This document shows positions 16,832 to 29,194 of a stretch of 46,244 nt of DNA, one piece after another. The translations under genes and the position numbers were made by a program. The stretch is from [Mycobacterium] crassicus (lineage in GTDB: Bacteria; Actinomycetota; Actinomycetes; Mycobacteriales; Mycobacteriaceae), in the NCBI RefSeq assembly GCF_020181615.1, contig NZ_CP084029.1, positions 2,097,982 to 2,144,225 of the forward strand. Direction: 5' to 3'. The notes beneath the pieces were generated by a model. The model saw only the letters and a list, made by a program, of their open reading frames with translations. It had not been told where the DNA came from and made no database searches. Position 1 is the stretch's first letter; each line of letters opens with the position of its first letter.

Positions 16832-17518
16832 ATGACCGTCATCCTGCTGCGCCACGGACGCTCCACGGCGAACACCGCCGGGGTGCTGGCCGGGCGGTCG
16901 GAGGGCGTCGAACTGGACGACAAGGGGCGCGAGCAGGCCGTCCAACTCGTCGACCGGTTCGCCGGGCTGCCGATCACAGCGCTGGTGCGCTCGCCGCTGC
17001 TGCGCTGCCGCAGCACGCTCGAACCGCTGGCCGCTGCCTTGGAACTGGAACCGGTCGTCGACGAGCGCCTCGCCGAGGTCGACTACGGGGCGTGGACCGG
17101 GCGCAAGATGGCTGAGCTGACCGGCGAGGCACTGTGGCGGGTGGTGCAGGCCCAGCCCAGTGCGGCGGTGTTCCCCGACGGCGAGGGATTGGCGCAGGTG
17201 CAGTCCCGGGCGGTCGCCGCGGTCCGCGACCACGACCGCCGGTTGGCCGAGCAGCACGGTACCGACGTGCTGTGGGTGGCGTGCACCCACGGCGACGTCA
17301 TCAAGGCCGTCCTCGCCGACGCGCTCGGTGTGCATCTGGACGGCTTCCAGCGCATCGTCGCCGACACGGCCTCGGCCAGCGTGATCCGTTACACACCGAT
17401 GCGCCCGTTCGTCATCCACGTCAACCACACCGGGCCGTCATTGGCTGCGGCCGTGAAGATTCCGCCGCCCGAGGACGGCCGGGCGAGCGACGCGGTCGTC
17501 GGCGGGTCCACGACGTAG
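16832..17518 (+). CDS. histidine phosphatase superfamily protein (Rv2135c-like)
   Basis: A 228-residue acid-phosphatase-like enzyme. The phosphohistidine motif LLRHGRSTAN is at residues 5-14, a conserved RSPLLRC arginine follows, the general acid glutamate region is EVDYGAWTGRKM, and the second catalytic histidine is in CTHGDVIKAVLAD. Family members are often annotated phosphoglycerate mutase by default, but this group acts as phosphatases on various small substrates. The gene is tightly linked to uppP upstream and DUF3090 downstream, an arrangement conserved in mycobacteria. Confidence 0.88.
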   Translation: MTVILLRHGRSTANTAGVLAGRSEGVELDDKGREQAVQLVDRFAGLPITALVRSPLLRCRSTLEPLAAALELEPVVDERLAEVDYGAWTGRKMAELTGEALWRVVQAQPSAAVFPDGEGLAQVQSRAVAAVRDHDRRLAEQHGTDVLWVACTHGDVIKAVLADALGVHLDGFQRIVADTASASVIRYTPMRPFVIHVNHTGPSLAAAVKIPPPEDGRASDAVVGGSTT

Positions 17519-17567
17519 GTGCCGGAATACCGGTCCAACGGTCCACTGCCGGTATTTTGGAGATGCC

Positions 17568-18161
17568 ATGTCCAGAGCAATTCACGTCTTCCGCACCCCC
17601 GACCGTTTCGTGGCCGGGACCGTCGGCCAGCCCGGAAACCGCACCTTCTACCTGCAGGCGGTGCACGACGAGCGGGTGGTCTCGGTGGTGCTGGAAAAGC
17701 AGCAGGTCGCCGTGCTCGCCGAGCGGATCGGGGCGCTGCTGCTGGAGGTCAACCGCCGCTTCGGCACCCCGGTCCCGCCTGAGGCCGCCGAGATCGACGA
17801 CCTCAATCCGCTGGTCACACCGGTGGACGCCGAGTTCCGGGTCGGAACCATGGGATTGGGCTGGGACTCCGAGGCGCAGACCGTGGTGGTGGAGCTGCTC
17901 GCGGTCAGCGAAACCGAGTTCGACGCCTCGGTGGTGCTCGATGACACCGAGGACGGCCCGGACGCGGTGCGGGTGTTCCTGACGCCGGAGTCGGCGCGGC
18001 AGTTCGCCACCCGATCGAACCGGGTCATCTCGGCCGGCCGCCCGCCGTGCCCGCTGTGCGACGAGCCGCTGGACCCGGCCGGTCACATCTGCGTCCGCAC
18101 CAACGGCTATCGGCGGGGTGCCTTCGGGCCCGACGACGAGCCGGAGGAGTCCGATCTCTGA
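17568..18161 (+). CDS. DUF3090 family protein (Rv2134c-like)
   Basis: A 197-residue protein of unknown function. Distinctive features are FYLQAVHDERVVSVVLEKQQVAVLAERI near the N-terminus and a C-terminal CPLCDEPLDPAGHIC segment that looks like a small zinc-binding knuckle, followed by RTNGYRR. It lies between the histidine phosphatase and the kinase-like SCO1664 gene and may overlap the latter by 44 bases. The pair DUF3090-SCO1664 is widely conserved in actinobacteria, which argues for a shared function, but none has been shown to my knowledge. Confidence 0.88.
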   Translation: MSRAIHVFRTPDRFVAGTVGQPGNRTFYLQAVHDERVVSVVLEKQQVAVLAERIGALLLEVNRRFGTPVPPEAAEIDDLNPLVTPVDAEFRVGTMGLGWDSEAQTVVVELLAVSETEFDASVVLDDTEDGPDAVRVFLTPESARQFATRSNRVISAGRPPCPLCDEPLDPAGHICVRTNGYRRGAFGPDDEPEESDL

Positions 18162-18963
18162 CGATCGGGAGGTGTTGCGCTCCGGGCAACTGGAGATCCT
18201 GGGCCGAATCCGCTCGGCCAGCAACGCCACCTTCCTGTGCGAGGCGACGCTGGGGGACCGCCGCGTCCACTGCGTGTACAAGCCGGTCGCCGGCGAGCAG
18301 CCGCTGTGGGACTTCCCGGACGGAACCCTGGCCGGCCGCGAGCTCGCCGCACACCTGATCTCGGTCCATATGGGTTGGAACCTGGTGCCCTACACCATTA
18401 TTCGGGACGGACCGGCCGGCCCCGGCATGGCGCAGCTGTGGGTGGACCAACCGGGCGACACCGAAGATGAGCCGCCGGAACTCGGCCTGGTCGACCTGGT
18501 GCCGGCCGACCAGATTCCCGACGGCTACCTGTCGGTGCTGCGGGCCTACGACTATGACGGCGCCCCGGTCACCCTGGTGCATGCCGACGACGTCCGATTG
18601 CGCCGCATCGCGGTGTTCGACGCGGTGATCAACAACGCCGACCGCAAGGGCGGGCACATCCTGTCCGGCGTCGACGGCCGCGTCTACGGTGTCGACCACG
18701 GCGTGTGCCTGCACACCCAGGACAAGTTGCGCACCGTGCTGTGGGGCTGGGCGGGGATGCCCTTGCAGGCCATGGCGCAGGACGCGGTCGAGGCGGTGTC
18801 CGGGTTGGTCGATGCGCTGGGCGACTCGCTGGCCGCTGCGCTGGACCCGCACCTGACCGCGGCCGAGATCGCCGCCCTGCGCCGGCGCGCCACCGCCCTG
18901 CTGGAACATCCGGTGATGCCCGGCCCCGAGCGTCATCGCCCCATACCCTGGCCGGCGTTCTAG
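18118..18963 (+). CDS. SCO1664-family, kinase-like protein (Rv2133c-like)
   Basis: A 281-residue protein that looks like a divergent PI3K/HipA-type kinase. VHCVYKPVAGEQPLWDF could hold the ATP-binding lysine, FDAVINNADRKGGHIL resembles a catalytic loop (D, N, R, H), and VYGVDHGVCLH resembles the metal-binding segment that corresponds to DFG. No substrate is known. The start is uncertain: GTG at 18118 overlaps DUF3090 by 44 bases, and GTG at 18172, after its stop, is an alternative with GGGAG too close by. GGAGGAG at 18143-18149 suggests initiation near 18154, but the codon there is ATC. The gene converges with the TetR gene. Confidence 0.8.
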   Translation: MPSGPTTSRRSPISDDREVLRSGQLEILGRIRSASNATFLCEATLGDRRVHCVYKPVAGEQPLWDFPDGTLAGRELAAHLISVHMGWNLVPYTIIRDGPAGPGMAQLWVDQPGDTEDEPPELGLVDLVPADQIPDGYLSVLRAYDYDGAPVTLVHADDVRLRRIAVFDAVINNADRKGGHILSGVDGRVYGVDHGVCLHTQDKLRTVLWGWAGMPLQAMAQDAVEAVSGLVDALGDSLAAALDPHLTAAEIAALRRRATALLEHPVMPGPERHRPIPWPAF

Positions 18964-18972
18964 CCGTCCCCG

Positions 18973-19548
18973 TCAGGTGATGCCGAGGGTGCCGGCCGTC
19001 AGGCGCCACAGCCGCTCGGCGACCCGGTCCGGGTGCGGACGCGGTGCGGCGCGCAGCTGTTGGGCGACCCCGAGCCGCAGCCCGCCGATCACGAAGGCAC
19101 CGGCACTGTCGGGGTCGACATCTGCCGGCAGCTGGCCGAGGTGCTGGCCGTGTCGGATGTTGGCGGCCGCGTCGTCGCTCATGTTCTGGATGTAGACGGC
19201 CTCCAGTTCACTGAGCTGGGGGTCCAGCGTGATACGGGCGAGCAGTACGTCCGCCAGCGGATTCTGGAAGTGATAGGCGACGAAACATCGGGTGCGCTCG
19301 CGTTCCCGGGTGCCCCAGTCGCCGTCCGGCAGATGCGCGTCGCCGGTCGCGGCGCGCAACCCGGTGTAGAAGCCGTCGTAGACCGCGGCGAGCAGGCCGG
19401 CCTTGGAACCGAAGTGGTGATAGAGCGCGCCCGTGCTGAGTCCGGCCCGGCGGGTGAGTGCGCCGAGCTCCAACACCCCTGAGCCGGCGACCAATTCGTC
19501 GCGGGCCGCATCGAGTAACTGTTGACGCCCGATCGGTGCGCGTGCCAC
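18973..19548 (-). CDS. TetR-family transcriptional regulator
   Basis: A 191-residue repressor-type protein. The N-terminal helix-turn-helix is typical (GRQQLLDAARDEL; LGALTRRAGLSTGALYHHFG; SKAGLLAAVYDGF). The C-terminal ligand-binding domain is specific to an unknown inducer. It starts with GTG 50 bases from the divergent PhyH-type oxygenase gene, and a 25-bp inverted repeat lies in that gap, so it probably represses both genes. In M. tuberculosis I do not recall this pair between the SCO1664 gene and cysQ, so it looks like a lineage-specific insertion. Confidence 0.92.
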   Translation of the reverse strand: MARAPIGRQQLLDAARDELVAGSGVLELGALTRRAGLSTGALYHHFGSKAGLLAAVYDGFYTGLRAATGDAHLPDGDWGTRERERTRCFVAYHFQNPLADVLLARITLDPQLSELEAVYIQNMSDDAAANIRHGQHLGQLPADVDPDSAGAFVIGGLRLGVAQQLRAAPRPHPDRVAERLWRLTAGTLGIT

Positions 19549-19556
19549 AATCCGAC

Positions 19557-19581
19557 GATAACAGAAATCGGTTATGTTATC
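19557..19581. promoter_or_regulatory. TetR operator candidate between divergent genes
   Basis: GATAACA (19557-19563) and TGTTATC (19575-19581) form a perfect 7-bp inverted repeat with an 11-base spacer, centred between the TetR start (19548) and the PhyH start (19599). TATGTT at 19574-19579 can serve as a -10 for the oxygenase gene, so a bound repressor would block it. Confidence 0.65.
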
Positions 19582-19598
19582 TGGATCGAGGTGTTCCG

Positions 19599-20456
19599 GT
19601 GGGCGTGGATGTGACCGACCGATCTGACCTGCTGGACAAGGACCTGGCCGGCACCTACCGGCGCACCGTCAGCGCCGGCGCAAGCGTTGACCCCGACGTC
19701 GTCGCCGCGGATCTGGCCGCCATGGAGCGCGACGGATTCGTCATCCTGCCCGATCTGCTCAGCGCAGCCCAACTGGACGAGATTCGCGCGAGCGTCACCC
19801 CGCTGTTGGACAAGACCGGACGCAACGGGTTCGAAGGTCGTGCGACGCAACGGGTCTACAGCGTGCTCAACAAGACCCGCGCGTGCGACCGCATCGTGGA
19901 CCACCCCCGGGTGCTGGCGTTGCTGGACCGCCTGTTCATGCCCAACTACCTGCTGTCGATGCTGCAGGTGATCAACATCGAGCCCGGTGAGCAGGCTCAG
20001 ATGCTGCACACCGACGACGGTTTCTATCCGTTGCCGAGGCCGCGAAAAGCTCTGGGAGCGGCCACGATCTGGGCCATCGATGACTTCACCGGCGACAACG
20101 GCGCCACTGACATCCTGGTCGGCAGCCACCTGTGGGGAGATCGTGAGCCCACCGACGCCGAACGCGAACCGGTGGTGATGAGTGCCGGGTCCTGTGTCTT
20201 CTTCCCCGGCACCCTGTGGCACGGCGGTGGCGCGAACCGGTCGGAGCGGGCCCGGCTGGCGGTGACCGCGCAATACTGTGAACCGTGGCTGCGCCCGCAG
20301 GAGGCGTTCACCCTGTCCGCGACGCGCGACACCGTGCGCGTCGTCTCCGAGGACATCCGCCGGATGCTCGGCTACAGCATCCACCCGCCGTTCATCGGCC
20401 AGGTCGACGGGATGCACCCCAAACGACTGTTGGAGCCCGGCGCGCAGCAACTCTGA
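19599..20456 (+). CDS. phytanoyl-CoA dioxygenase (PhyH) family protein
   Basis: A 285-residue Fe(II)/2-oxoglutarate-dependent oxygenase. The metal triad is H-x-D in [10 protein letters not shown] and a distal histidine in [16 protein letters not shown], whose arginine would hold 2-oxoglutarate. The cupin-type fold is continuous. Actinobacterial members hydroxylate a range of substrates (acyl-CoAs, osmolytes, natural products), so the substrate cannot be named. GTG at 19599 was chosen for GAGG seven bases upstream; GTGs at 19605 and 19611 are close alternatives. Probably controlled by the divergent TetR. Confidence 0.88.
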   Translation: MGVDVTDRSDLLDKDLAGTYRRTVSAGASVDPDVVAADLAAMERDGFVILPDLLSAAQLDEIRASVTPLLDKTGRNGFEGRATQRVYSVLNKTRACDRIVDHPRVLALLDRLFMPNYLLSMLQVINIEPGEQAQMLHTDDGFYPLPRPRKALGAATIWAIDDFTGDNGATDILVGSHLWGDREPTDAEREPVVMSAGSCVFFPGTLWHGGGANRSERARLAVTAQYCEPWLRPQEAFTLSATRDTVRVVSEDIRRMLGYSIHPPFIGQVDGMHPKRLLEPGAQQL

Positions 20457-20479
20457 TCGCGGCGGGGATACTGCCAGAC

Positions 20480-21253
20480 GTGACGTTGACCGACGCAGCG
20501 CTGGCCGCCGAACTGGCGGTCGAGGCCGGAAAGCTGTTGCTGGCGGTCCGTGACGAGGTGGGATTCGCCCAGCCGTGGCACCTCGGCGACGCCGGTGACG
20601 GGCGGGCCAACCGCTTGATCCTCGACGCGCTGCGGGACGCACGCCCCGATGACGCGGTGCTCAGCGAGGAGTCCCCCGACAACCTGGCCCGACTGCACGC
20701 CGACCGGGTGTGGATCGTCGACCCCCTGGACGGCACCCGGGAGTTCACCACCCCGGGACGTGACGACTGGGCGGTGCACATCGCGTTGTGGCAGCGGGAC
20801 AGCGACGGATCCGGTGCCATCACCGACGCCGCGGTGTCGCTGCCGGCCCGCGGCAACGTGGTGTTTCGCTCCGACACTGTCGCCTCGGATCACACCCATA
20901 CCGCCACCCCGAGTCCGATCCGGGTTGCGGTCAGCGCCAACCGGATGCCCGCGGTGGTGCGCCTCATCCGTGAGGTGGTGCCGGTCGAACCGGTTCTGAT
21001 GGGCTCAGCCGGCGCCAAGGCCATGGCCGTGGTACGCGGAGACGTGGACGCCTATCTGCACGCCGGCGGCCAGTGGGAGTGGGATTCGGCGGCCCCGGCG
21101 GGCGTGGTGCAGGCGGCCGGTCTGCACGCCACCCGCCTCGACGGGGCGCCGCTGCGCTACAACCGGCCCGACCCGTACCTTCCCGACCTGCTGATGTGCC
21201 GGCCGGATGTGGCGCCGACACTGCTGGACGCGGTGCGGCGGACACTGCTCTAG
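20480..21253 (+). CDS. cysQ: 3'(2'),5'-bisphosphate nucleotidase / inositol-phosphatase-like CysQ
   Basis: A 257-residue Mg-dependent, Li-sensitive-type phosphatase that converts PAP or PAPS to AMP or APS and so controls sulfate assimilation; members also act on inositol and fructose phosphates. Motifs in order: SEESPDNL (metal glutamates), [10 protein letters not shown] (metal and catalytic loop) and [13 protein letters not shown] near the C-terminus. GTG at 20480 was chosen because the open frame upstream runs into the PhyH gene. It lies 24 bases before mshC, and the pair is conserved in mycobacteria, linking sulfate and mycothiol metabolism. Confidence 0.92.
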   Translation: MTLTDAALAAELAVEAGKLLLAVRDEVGFAQPWHLGDAGDGRANRLILDALRDARPDDAVLSEESPDNLARLHADRVWIVDPLDGTREFTTPGRDDWAVHIALWQRDSDGSGAITDAAVSLPARGNVVFRSDTVASDHTHTATPSPIRVAVSANRMPAVVRLIREVVPVEPVLMGSAGAKAMAVVRGDVDAYLHAGGQWEWDSAAPAGVVQAAGLHATRLDGAPLRYNRPDPYLPDLLMCRPDVAPTLLDAVRRTLL

Positions 21254-21277
21254 GGGGAGGGCCTTACAGTCGGGGGC

Positions 21278-22513
21278 ATGCAATCGTGGTCCGCGCCGGC
21301 CGTTCCGACCCTGCCCGGGCGCGGCCCGGCGTTGCGTCTGTACGACACCGCAGACCGGCAGGTGCGCCCGGTGTCCCCGGGCCCGACGGCCACCATGTAC
21401 GTCTGCGGCATCACCCCCTATGACGCGACGCACCTGGGCCATGCCGCCACCTACCTGGTGTTCGACCTGATCTACCGGCTCTGGCTGGATGCGGGTCATC
21501 AGGTGAACTACGTGCAGAACGTCACCGACGTCGACGACCCGCTGCTGGAACGCGCCGAACGCGACGGCGTGGATTGGCAAAGCCTGGCCGCCGACCAGGT
21601 CGAGTTGTTCGGTGCGGACATGGCAGCGCTGCGGGTGCTGCCGCCGCGGCACTACGTCGGGGCCACCGAGGCCATTGCCGAAGTGGTGGAGGTGGTCGAA
21701 AAAATGCTGGCCGCCGGAACGGCCTACGTCGTCGACGGCGACCATCAGGACATCTACTACCGCGCGAACGCCACCGAGCAGTTCGGCTACGAATCCGGCC
21801 TCGACCGCGCCACCATGGTGGAACTGTTTGCCGAGCGTGGTGGCGACCCGGACCGGGCCGGAAAAGCCGATCCGCTCGACGCCCTGCTGTGGCTTGCCGC
21901 GCGGCCGGGAGAGCCGAGTTGGCCGGCTCCGTTCGGCGCCGGCCGGCCGGGTTGGCACGTCGAGTGCGCCGCGATCGCGCTGAGCCGCATCGGCAGCGGG
22001 CTCGACATCCAGGGCGGCGGGTCCGACCTGATCTTCCCGCACCATGAATTCTCCGCCGCGCACGCCGAATCCCTCACCGGGGAGAGGCGTTTCGCCCGGC
22101 ATTACGTGCATGCCGGGATGATCGGCTGGGACGGGCACAAGATGTCCAAGAGCCGCGGCAACCTGGTGCTGGTCTCCAAGCTGCGTGCGCAGGGCGTGGA
22201 GCCGGCCGCGATCCGGTTGGGCCTGCTGGCCGGGCACTACCGCAGTGATCGGTTCTGGGATGACGCGACGCTGGAAGCGGCGGTCGCCCGGTTGGACCGT
22301 TGGCGTGCCGCGACGGCGCTGCCGGCCGGTCCGGCCGCCGACGACGTCGTGGCGCGGGTGCGTCGCTACCTGGCCGACGACCTCGACACCGTCAAGGCCC
22401 TGGCCGCGTTGGACGGTTGGGTCACCGACGCACTGGAATACGGCGGCCATGACACTGCCGCACCGGCGTTGGTGGCCACCGCGGTCGACGCGCTGCTGGG
22501 AGTGGCACTGTAG
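21278..22513 (+). CDS. mshC: L-cysteine:1D-myo-inositol 2-amino-2-deoxy-alpha-D-glucopyranoside ligase
   Basis: A 411-residue ATP-dependent ligase for the third committed step of mycothiol synthesis, joining cysteine to GlcN-Ins. It derives from cysteinyl-tRNA synthetase: the HIGH-like motif is THLGHAATY, the zinc-binding cysteines are in MYVCGITPY and HVECAAIAL, and KMSKS is intact in [11 protein letters not shown]. It lacks the tRNA anticodon-binding domain of true CysRS, which distinguishes it. It follows cysQ closely and precedes an SDR gene. Confidence 0.96.
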   Translation: MQSWSAPAVPTLPGRGPALRLYDTADRQVRPVSPGPTATMYVCGITPYDATHLGHAATYLVFDLIYRLWLDAGHQVNYVQNVTDVDDPLLERAERDGVDWQSLAADQVELFGADMAALRVLPPRHYVGATEAIAEVVEVVEKMLAAGTAYVVDGDHQDIYYRANATEQFGYESGLDRATMVELFAERGGDPDRAGKADPLDALLWLAARPGEPSWPAPFGAGRPGWHVECAAIALSRIGSGLDIQGGGSDLIFPHHEFSAAHAESLTGERRFARHYVHAGMIGWDGHKMSKSRGNLVLVSKLRAQGVEPAAIRLGLLAGHYRSDRFWDDATLEAAVARLDRWRAATALPAGPAADDVVARVRRYLADDLDTVKALAALDGWVTDALEYGGHDTAAPALVATAVDALLGVAL

Positions 22514-22535
22514 GAGCCGCTGGTAGGTTCGCTGC

Positions 22536-23408
22536 ATGACTTCGATCAATTCCCAGGTGGTCTTCATCACCGGCGGCGCGCACGGCATCGGCGAGCAGCT
22601 GGCCCGCCGGCTGCACGCCAAGGGCGCCTCACTGGTGGTGACCGACCTGGACGAGGCCGGCCTCAACAAGATGGCCGATGATCTCGGTGACCGGGTGCTG
22701 ACCGCTGTCGCCGACGTGCGCGATCTGAGCGTCATGCAGTCGGTGGTCGCGCAGGCCACCGAGCGTTTCGGCGGCATCGACACCGTCGTGGCCAACGCCG
22801 GCATCGCCAGCTACGGCTCGGTGCTCAACGTCGATCCCGAGACGTTCAAGCGGGTCATCGACATCGACGTGGTCGGGGTGTTCAACACCGTGCGTGCCGC
22901 GCTGCCGTCTGTCATCGAGCGCCGCGGCTACGTGCTGGTGGTGTCCTCGCTCGCGGCGTTCACCCCGGTGGCCGGCATGGCGTCCTACGACGCGGCCAAG
23001 GCGGGCGTCGAGCACTTCGCCAGCGCGCTGCGCCAGGAGGTCGCCTACCAGGGCGTGGAGGTCGGATCGGCGCACATGGGCTGGATCGACACACCGTTGG
23101 TGCGCGACGCCAAGGCCGACCTGGGCGCCTTCCAGGAGATGCTCGCCAAGCTGCCGTGGCCGCTGAACCAGACCACCACCGTCGACAAGTGCGTGGACGC
23201 CTTCATCAAGGGCATCGAGGGCCGCAGCCGCCGGGTCTACTGCCCGCGCTGGGTGGGCCTGTTCCGCTGGCTCAAGCCGGTGCTGACGCTGGTGCCGGTG
23301 GAAGCCCCGTTCGTCAAGGGCGCCGCCGCCATCGTGCCGCGGATGGACGCCGAAGTCGCCGCGCTGGGCCGCTCCACCAGTGCCTACAACGAGACCATCG
23401 AAAAGTAG
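22536..23408 (+). CDS. short-chain dehydrogenase/reductase (Rv2129c-like)
   Basis: A 290-residue SDR with the cofactor motif TGGAHGIGEQLA, the NAGIASYG motif, and the catalytic serine and Y-x3-K in VVSSLAAF...SYDAAKAGVEHFA. D41 after the second strand (VVTDLDEA) suggests NAD(H). The C-terminal stretch (WVGLFRWLKPVLTLVPV) is hydrophobic, as in membrane-associated SDRs. It starts 22 bases after mshC in the same direction and converges with the PAC2 gene. Substrate unknown. Confidence 0.9.
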   Translation: MTSINSQVVFITGGAHGIGEQLARRLHAKGASLVVTDLDEAGLNKMADDLGDRVLTAVADVRDLSVMQSVVAQATERFGGIDTVVANAGIASYGSVLNVDPETFKRVIDIDVVGVFNTVRAALPSVIERRGYVLVVSSLAAFTPVAGMASYDAAKAGVEHFASALRQEVAYQGVEVGSAHMGWIDTPLVRDAKADLGAFQEMLAKLPWPLNQTTTVDKCVDAFIKGIEGRSRRVYCPRWVGLFRWLKPVLTLVPVEAPFVKGAAAIVPRMDAEVAALGRSTSAYNETIEK

Positions 23409-23421
23409 CCCGGCGGGCGGT

Positions 23422-24288
23422 TCAGCGCCGACGCCGCCGCAGGTACCGCTCGAACTCCGCCGCCAGCGCGTCGCCGTCGATTTTGCTCAAGGCATCGTTG
23501 ACGTCGACCTCGGCGTCACCGCGTTCCTCCAGTGAGGCCACGTACTCGGCAATCTCGTCGTCTTCGCCGGCCATCTCGCTGACCGCCAGCTCCCACTCCT
23601 CGGCTTGGGCCGGCAGGTCGCCGAGCGGCACCTCGACGTCCAGCACGTCCTCGACCCGGCGCAGCAGGGCGACCGTCGCCTTGGGATTGGGTGGTTGCGA
23701 CACGTAGTGCGGCACCGCGGCCCAGAACGTCACCGCGGGGATGCCCGCGGCCACGCAGGCGTCCTGGAACACCCCGGTGATGCCGGTGGGCCCCTCGTAG
23801 CGAGTCTCGGTCAGGCCGAAGCGGGTGACCGATTCCGCGGAGTAGGCCGCACCTGACACCGGCACCGGGCGGGTGTGCGGGGTGTCGGCCAGCAGCGCCC
23901 CCAGGATCACCACGGTGTCGACGTCGAGGTGCTCGAGGACCTCCAGCAGTTCGGCGCAGAACGTCCGCCAGCGCATGTTCGGCTCGACGCCGTGCATCAG
24001 CACGATGTCGCGGTCGCTGCCCGGCGGACGGCAGTGCGAAATGCGCATCGACGGCCAGACCAGCTCGCGGGTGACGCCGTCGAGCTGGCGGATCACCGGC
24101 CGGTTCACCTGGTAGTCGTAGTAGGCCTCGTCGTCGATCTCGACGATCAGCTTGGCTTCCCAGATGTTGTTCAGGTGCTGCACCGCGTCGCTGGCGGCGT
24201 CGCCGGCGTCATTCCAGCCCTCGAACGCAGCCACCACGATGGTGTCTTTCAGGTCGGGCAGCGCAGGGCCGTCATCCGGTCGGGTCAC
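23422..24288 (-). CDS. PAC2 family protein (Rv2125-like)
   Basis: A 288-residue PAC2-family protein, related by fold to proteasome-assembly chaperone 2. Typical segments are VVAAFEGWNDAGDAAS near the start, VIRQLDGVTRELVWPSMRIS, VVILGALLADTPHTRPV, and the acidic C-terminus ending in FERYLRRRRR. GTG at 24288 (VTRPDDGP) is preferred over an ATG eight codons upstream because it starts the conserved part. Despite the name, a direct link to the proteasome 15-20 kb away has not been shown in mycobacteria. Confidence 0.88.
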   Translation of the reverse strand: MTRPDDGPALPDLKDTIVVAAFEGWNDAGDAASDAVQHLNNIWEAKLIVEIDDEAYYDYQVNRPVIRQLDGVTRELVWPSMRISHCRPPGSDRDIVLMHGVEPNMRWRTFCAELLEVLEHLDVDTVVILGALLADTPHTRPVPVSGAAYSAESVTRFGLTETRYEGPTGITGVFQDACVAAGIPAVTFWAAVPHYVSQPPNPKATVALLRRVEDVLDVEVPLGDLPAQAEEWELAVSEMAGEDDEIAEYVASLEERGDAEVDVNDALSKIDGDALAAEFERYLRRRRR

Positions 24289-24492
24289 ACCGTCAGGGTA
24301 AGGCCTGCGCAAACATCGCGGGGTCTACCGACCGGCTGAGTCGGCCTGTTCGTTGAGGGCATTCGTTCCGACGCCGGGTGGCGCAGTAGACTTTGTCACC
24401 GTCGAGAGGCGTTGCAACGGTTCGCCGGTCTCTGCCGGTAGCCGCCACGCTCGACAGAGTTAAGGACGCCTTCCGCCACGGAAGGAGCCCGC
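24289..24492. promoter_or_regulatory. intergenic region upstream of metH
   Basis: Divergent gap between the PAC2 gene and metH. TAGACT at 24387-24392 could be a -10 element for metH, with a weak TTCCGA 15 bases upstream. GGAAGGAG at 24480-24487 is a strong ribosome-binding site for the metH GTG. I searched by eye for a cobalamin riboswitch (the conserved GCCACTG box) and did not find one. Confidence 0.4.
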
Positions 24493-28218
<3,726 letters not shown>

Positions 28219-28221
28219 GTC

Positions 28222-28914
28222 CTGCTGGGTAACCTGCGCGCGGTGCTGTGGGATATGGACGGCACCCTGGTCGACTCCGAGAAGCTGTGGGATGTCGCGA
28301 TGTACGCCCTCTATGACCGGCTCGGCGGGGTGCTGACACCGGAGGTCCGGGCGGCGACGGTCGGCGGTTGCGCGGAGGACACCATGCGCATCGTGTACGA
28401 CGACCTGGGCCTGGCACCCGATCCGGCGGCGATGGCGGAGTCGGCACGCTGGATGCACGACTACACCGGCCGGCTGTTCGACGCCGGACTGCCTTGGTGT
28501 GACGGCGCCCGCGAGTTGCTCGACGCATTGGCCGCCGCCTCGGTGCCGATGGCCCTGGTGACCAACACCCCGCGGGAGCTGGCCGAGCGGGCACTGAACA
28601 CCATCGGCAGGCACTATTTCTCGGCCGTGGTCTGCGGCGACGAGGTGCGTCGGGGCAAGCCGGCGCCGGATCCCTATTTGCGGGCAGCCGAGCTGTTGGA
28701 GCTGGATCCGCCCTGGTGCCTGGCGGTGGAGGACTCGCCGACCGGCGCCGCCGCGGCCGATGCGGCCGGTTGTGCGGTACTGGTTGCGCCGAATGCGGTG
28801 CCGGTGCCGGGCGGGCCGCGTCGTCGTCAGGTGGGTTCGCTGGCCGGGCTCGGGCTGGCTGACCTCCGTGCCATCCATGCCGAGCTGGTCGAACCGGCCG
28901 AACACCGGGCATGA
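28222..28914 (+). CDS. HAD-superfamily phosphatase, start codon unusual
   Basis: A HAD hydrolase of the beta-phosphoglucomutase/phosphatase group. The nucleophile motif is [13 protein letters not shown], with the second aspartate acting as acid-base; LVTNTPREL is motif [10 protein letters not shown] carries the motif III lysine; and [11 protein letters not shown] is motif IV. The first GTG (28243) would start only three residues before DMDGT and cut off the first beta strand ([10 protein letters not shown]), so initiation at CTG 28222 or 28225, just after the metH stop, seems more likely. The stop overlaps the hisE start (ATGA). Substrate unknown. Confidence 0.8.
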   Translation: MLGNLRAVLWDMDGTLVDSEKLWDVAMYALYDRLGGVLTPEVRAATVGGCAEDTMRIVYDDLGLAPDPAAMAESARWMHDYTGRLFDAGLPWCDGARELLDALAAASVPMALVTNTPRELAERALNTIGRHYFSAVVCGDEVRRGKPAPDPYLRAAELLELDPPWCLAVEDSPTGAAAADAAGCAVLVAPNAVPVPGGPRRRQVGSLAGLGLADLRAIHAELVEPAEHRA

Positions 28915-29192
28915 AACAATCGCTGCTCGTGAAGACCTTCGAGGAGCTGTTCGCCGAGCTCGGTGAGCGTGCCGCCGCCCGGCCGTCCGGCAGCGCTACC
29001 GTGGCGGCGCTGGACGCCGGCGTGCACACCATCGGCAAGAAGATCCTGGAAGAAGCCGGCGAGGTGTGGCTGGCCGCCGAACACGAGCCTGATGAGGCAC
29101 TGGCCGAGGAGATCAGCCAGCTGCTGTATTGGACCCAGGTGCTGATGATCTCGCGCGGGCTCACGCTGTCCGACGTGTACCGGAAGTTGTGA
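28911..29192 (+). CDS. hisE: phosphoribosyl-ATP pyrophosphatase
   Basis: A 93-residue all-helical enzyme that hydrolyses phosphoribosyl-ATP to phosphoribosyl-AMP in the second step of histidine synthesis. The MazG-like metal-binding motif [15 protein letters not shown] is complete, followed by [13 protein letters not shown]. It is a stand-alone HisE, not fused to HisI. Its ATG overlaps the HAD stop, and hisG starts 3 bases after its own stop, so the three genes are coupled. Confidence 0.96.
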   Translation: MKQSLLVKTFEELFAELGERAAARPSGSATVAALDAGVHTIGKKILEEAGEVWLAAEHEPDEALAEEISQLLYWTQVLMISRGLTLSDVYRKL

Positions 29193-29194
29193 AC

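Noticed and set aside
14459..17428. Single 989-codon open frame on the minus strand
   Set aside because: Only the 14459-15499 part is a gene (lppL). The remainder is antisense to uppP and the histidine phosphatase and open because of GC-rich codon bias.
16832..17518. Phosphoglycerate mutase
   Set aside because: The RHG motif is shared by the whole superfamily; this group behaves as a phosphatase and the gene is linked to cell-wall and unknown genes, not glycolysis.
23422..24288. PAC2 protein as a proteasome assembly factor for the local prcAB
   Set aside because: Only a superfamily name links them; the gene is about 18 kb away and PAC2 proteins occur in bacteria without proteasomes.
24289..24492. 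Cobalamin riboswitch before metH
   Set aside because: No B12-box-like sequence could be found and the region is short; rejected by eye, so a covariance-model search would be decisive.
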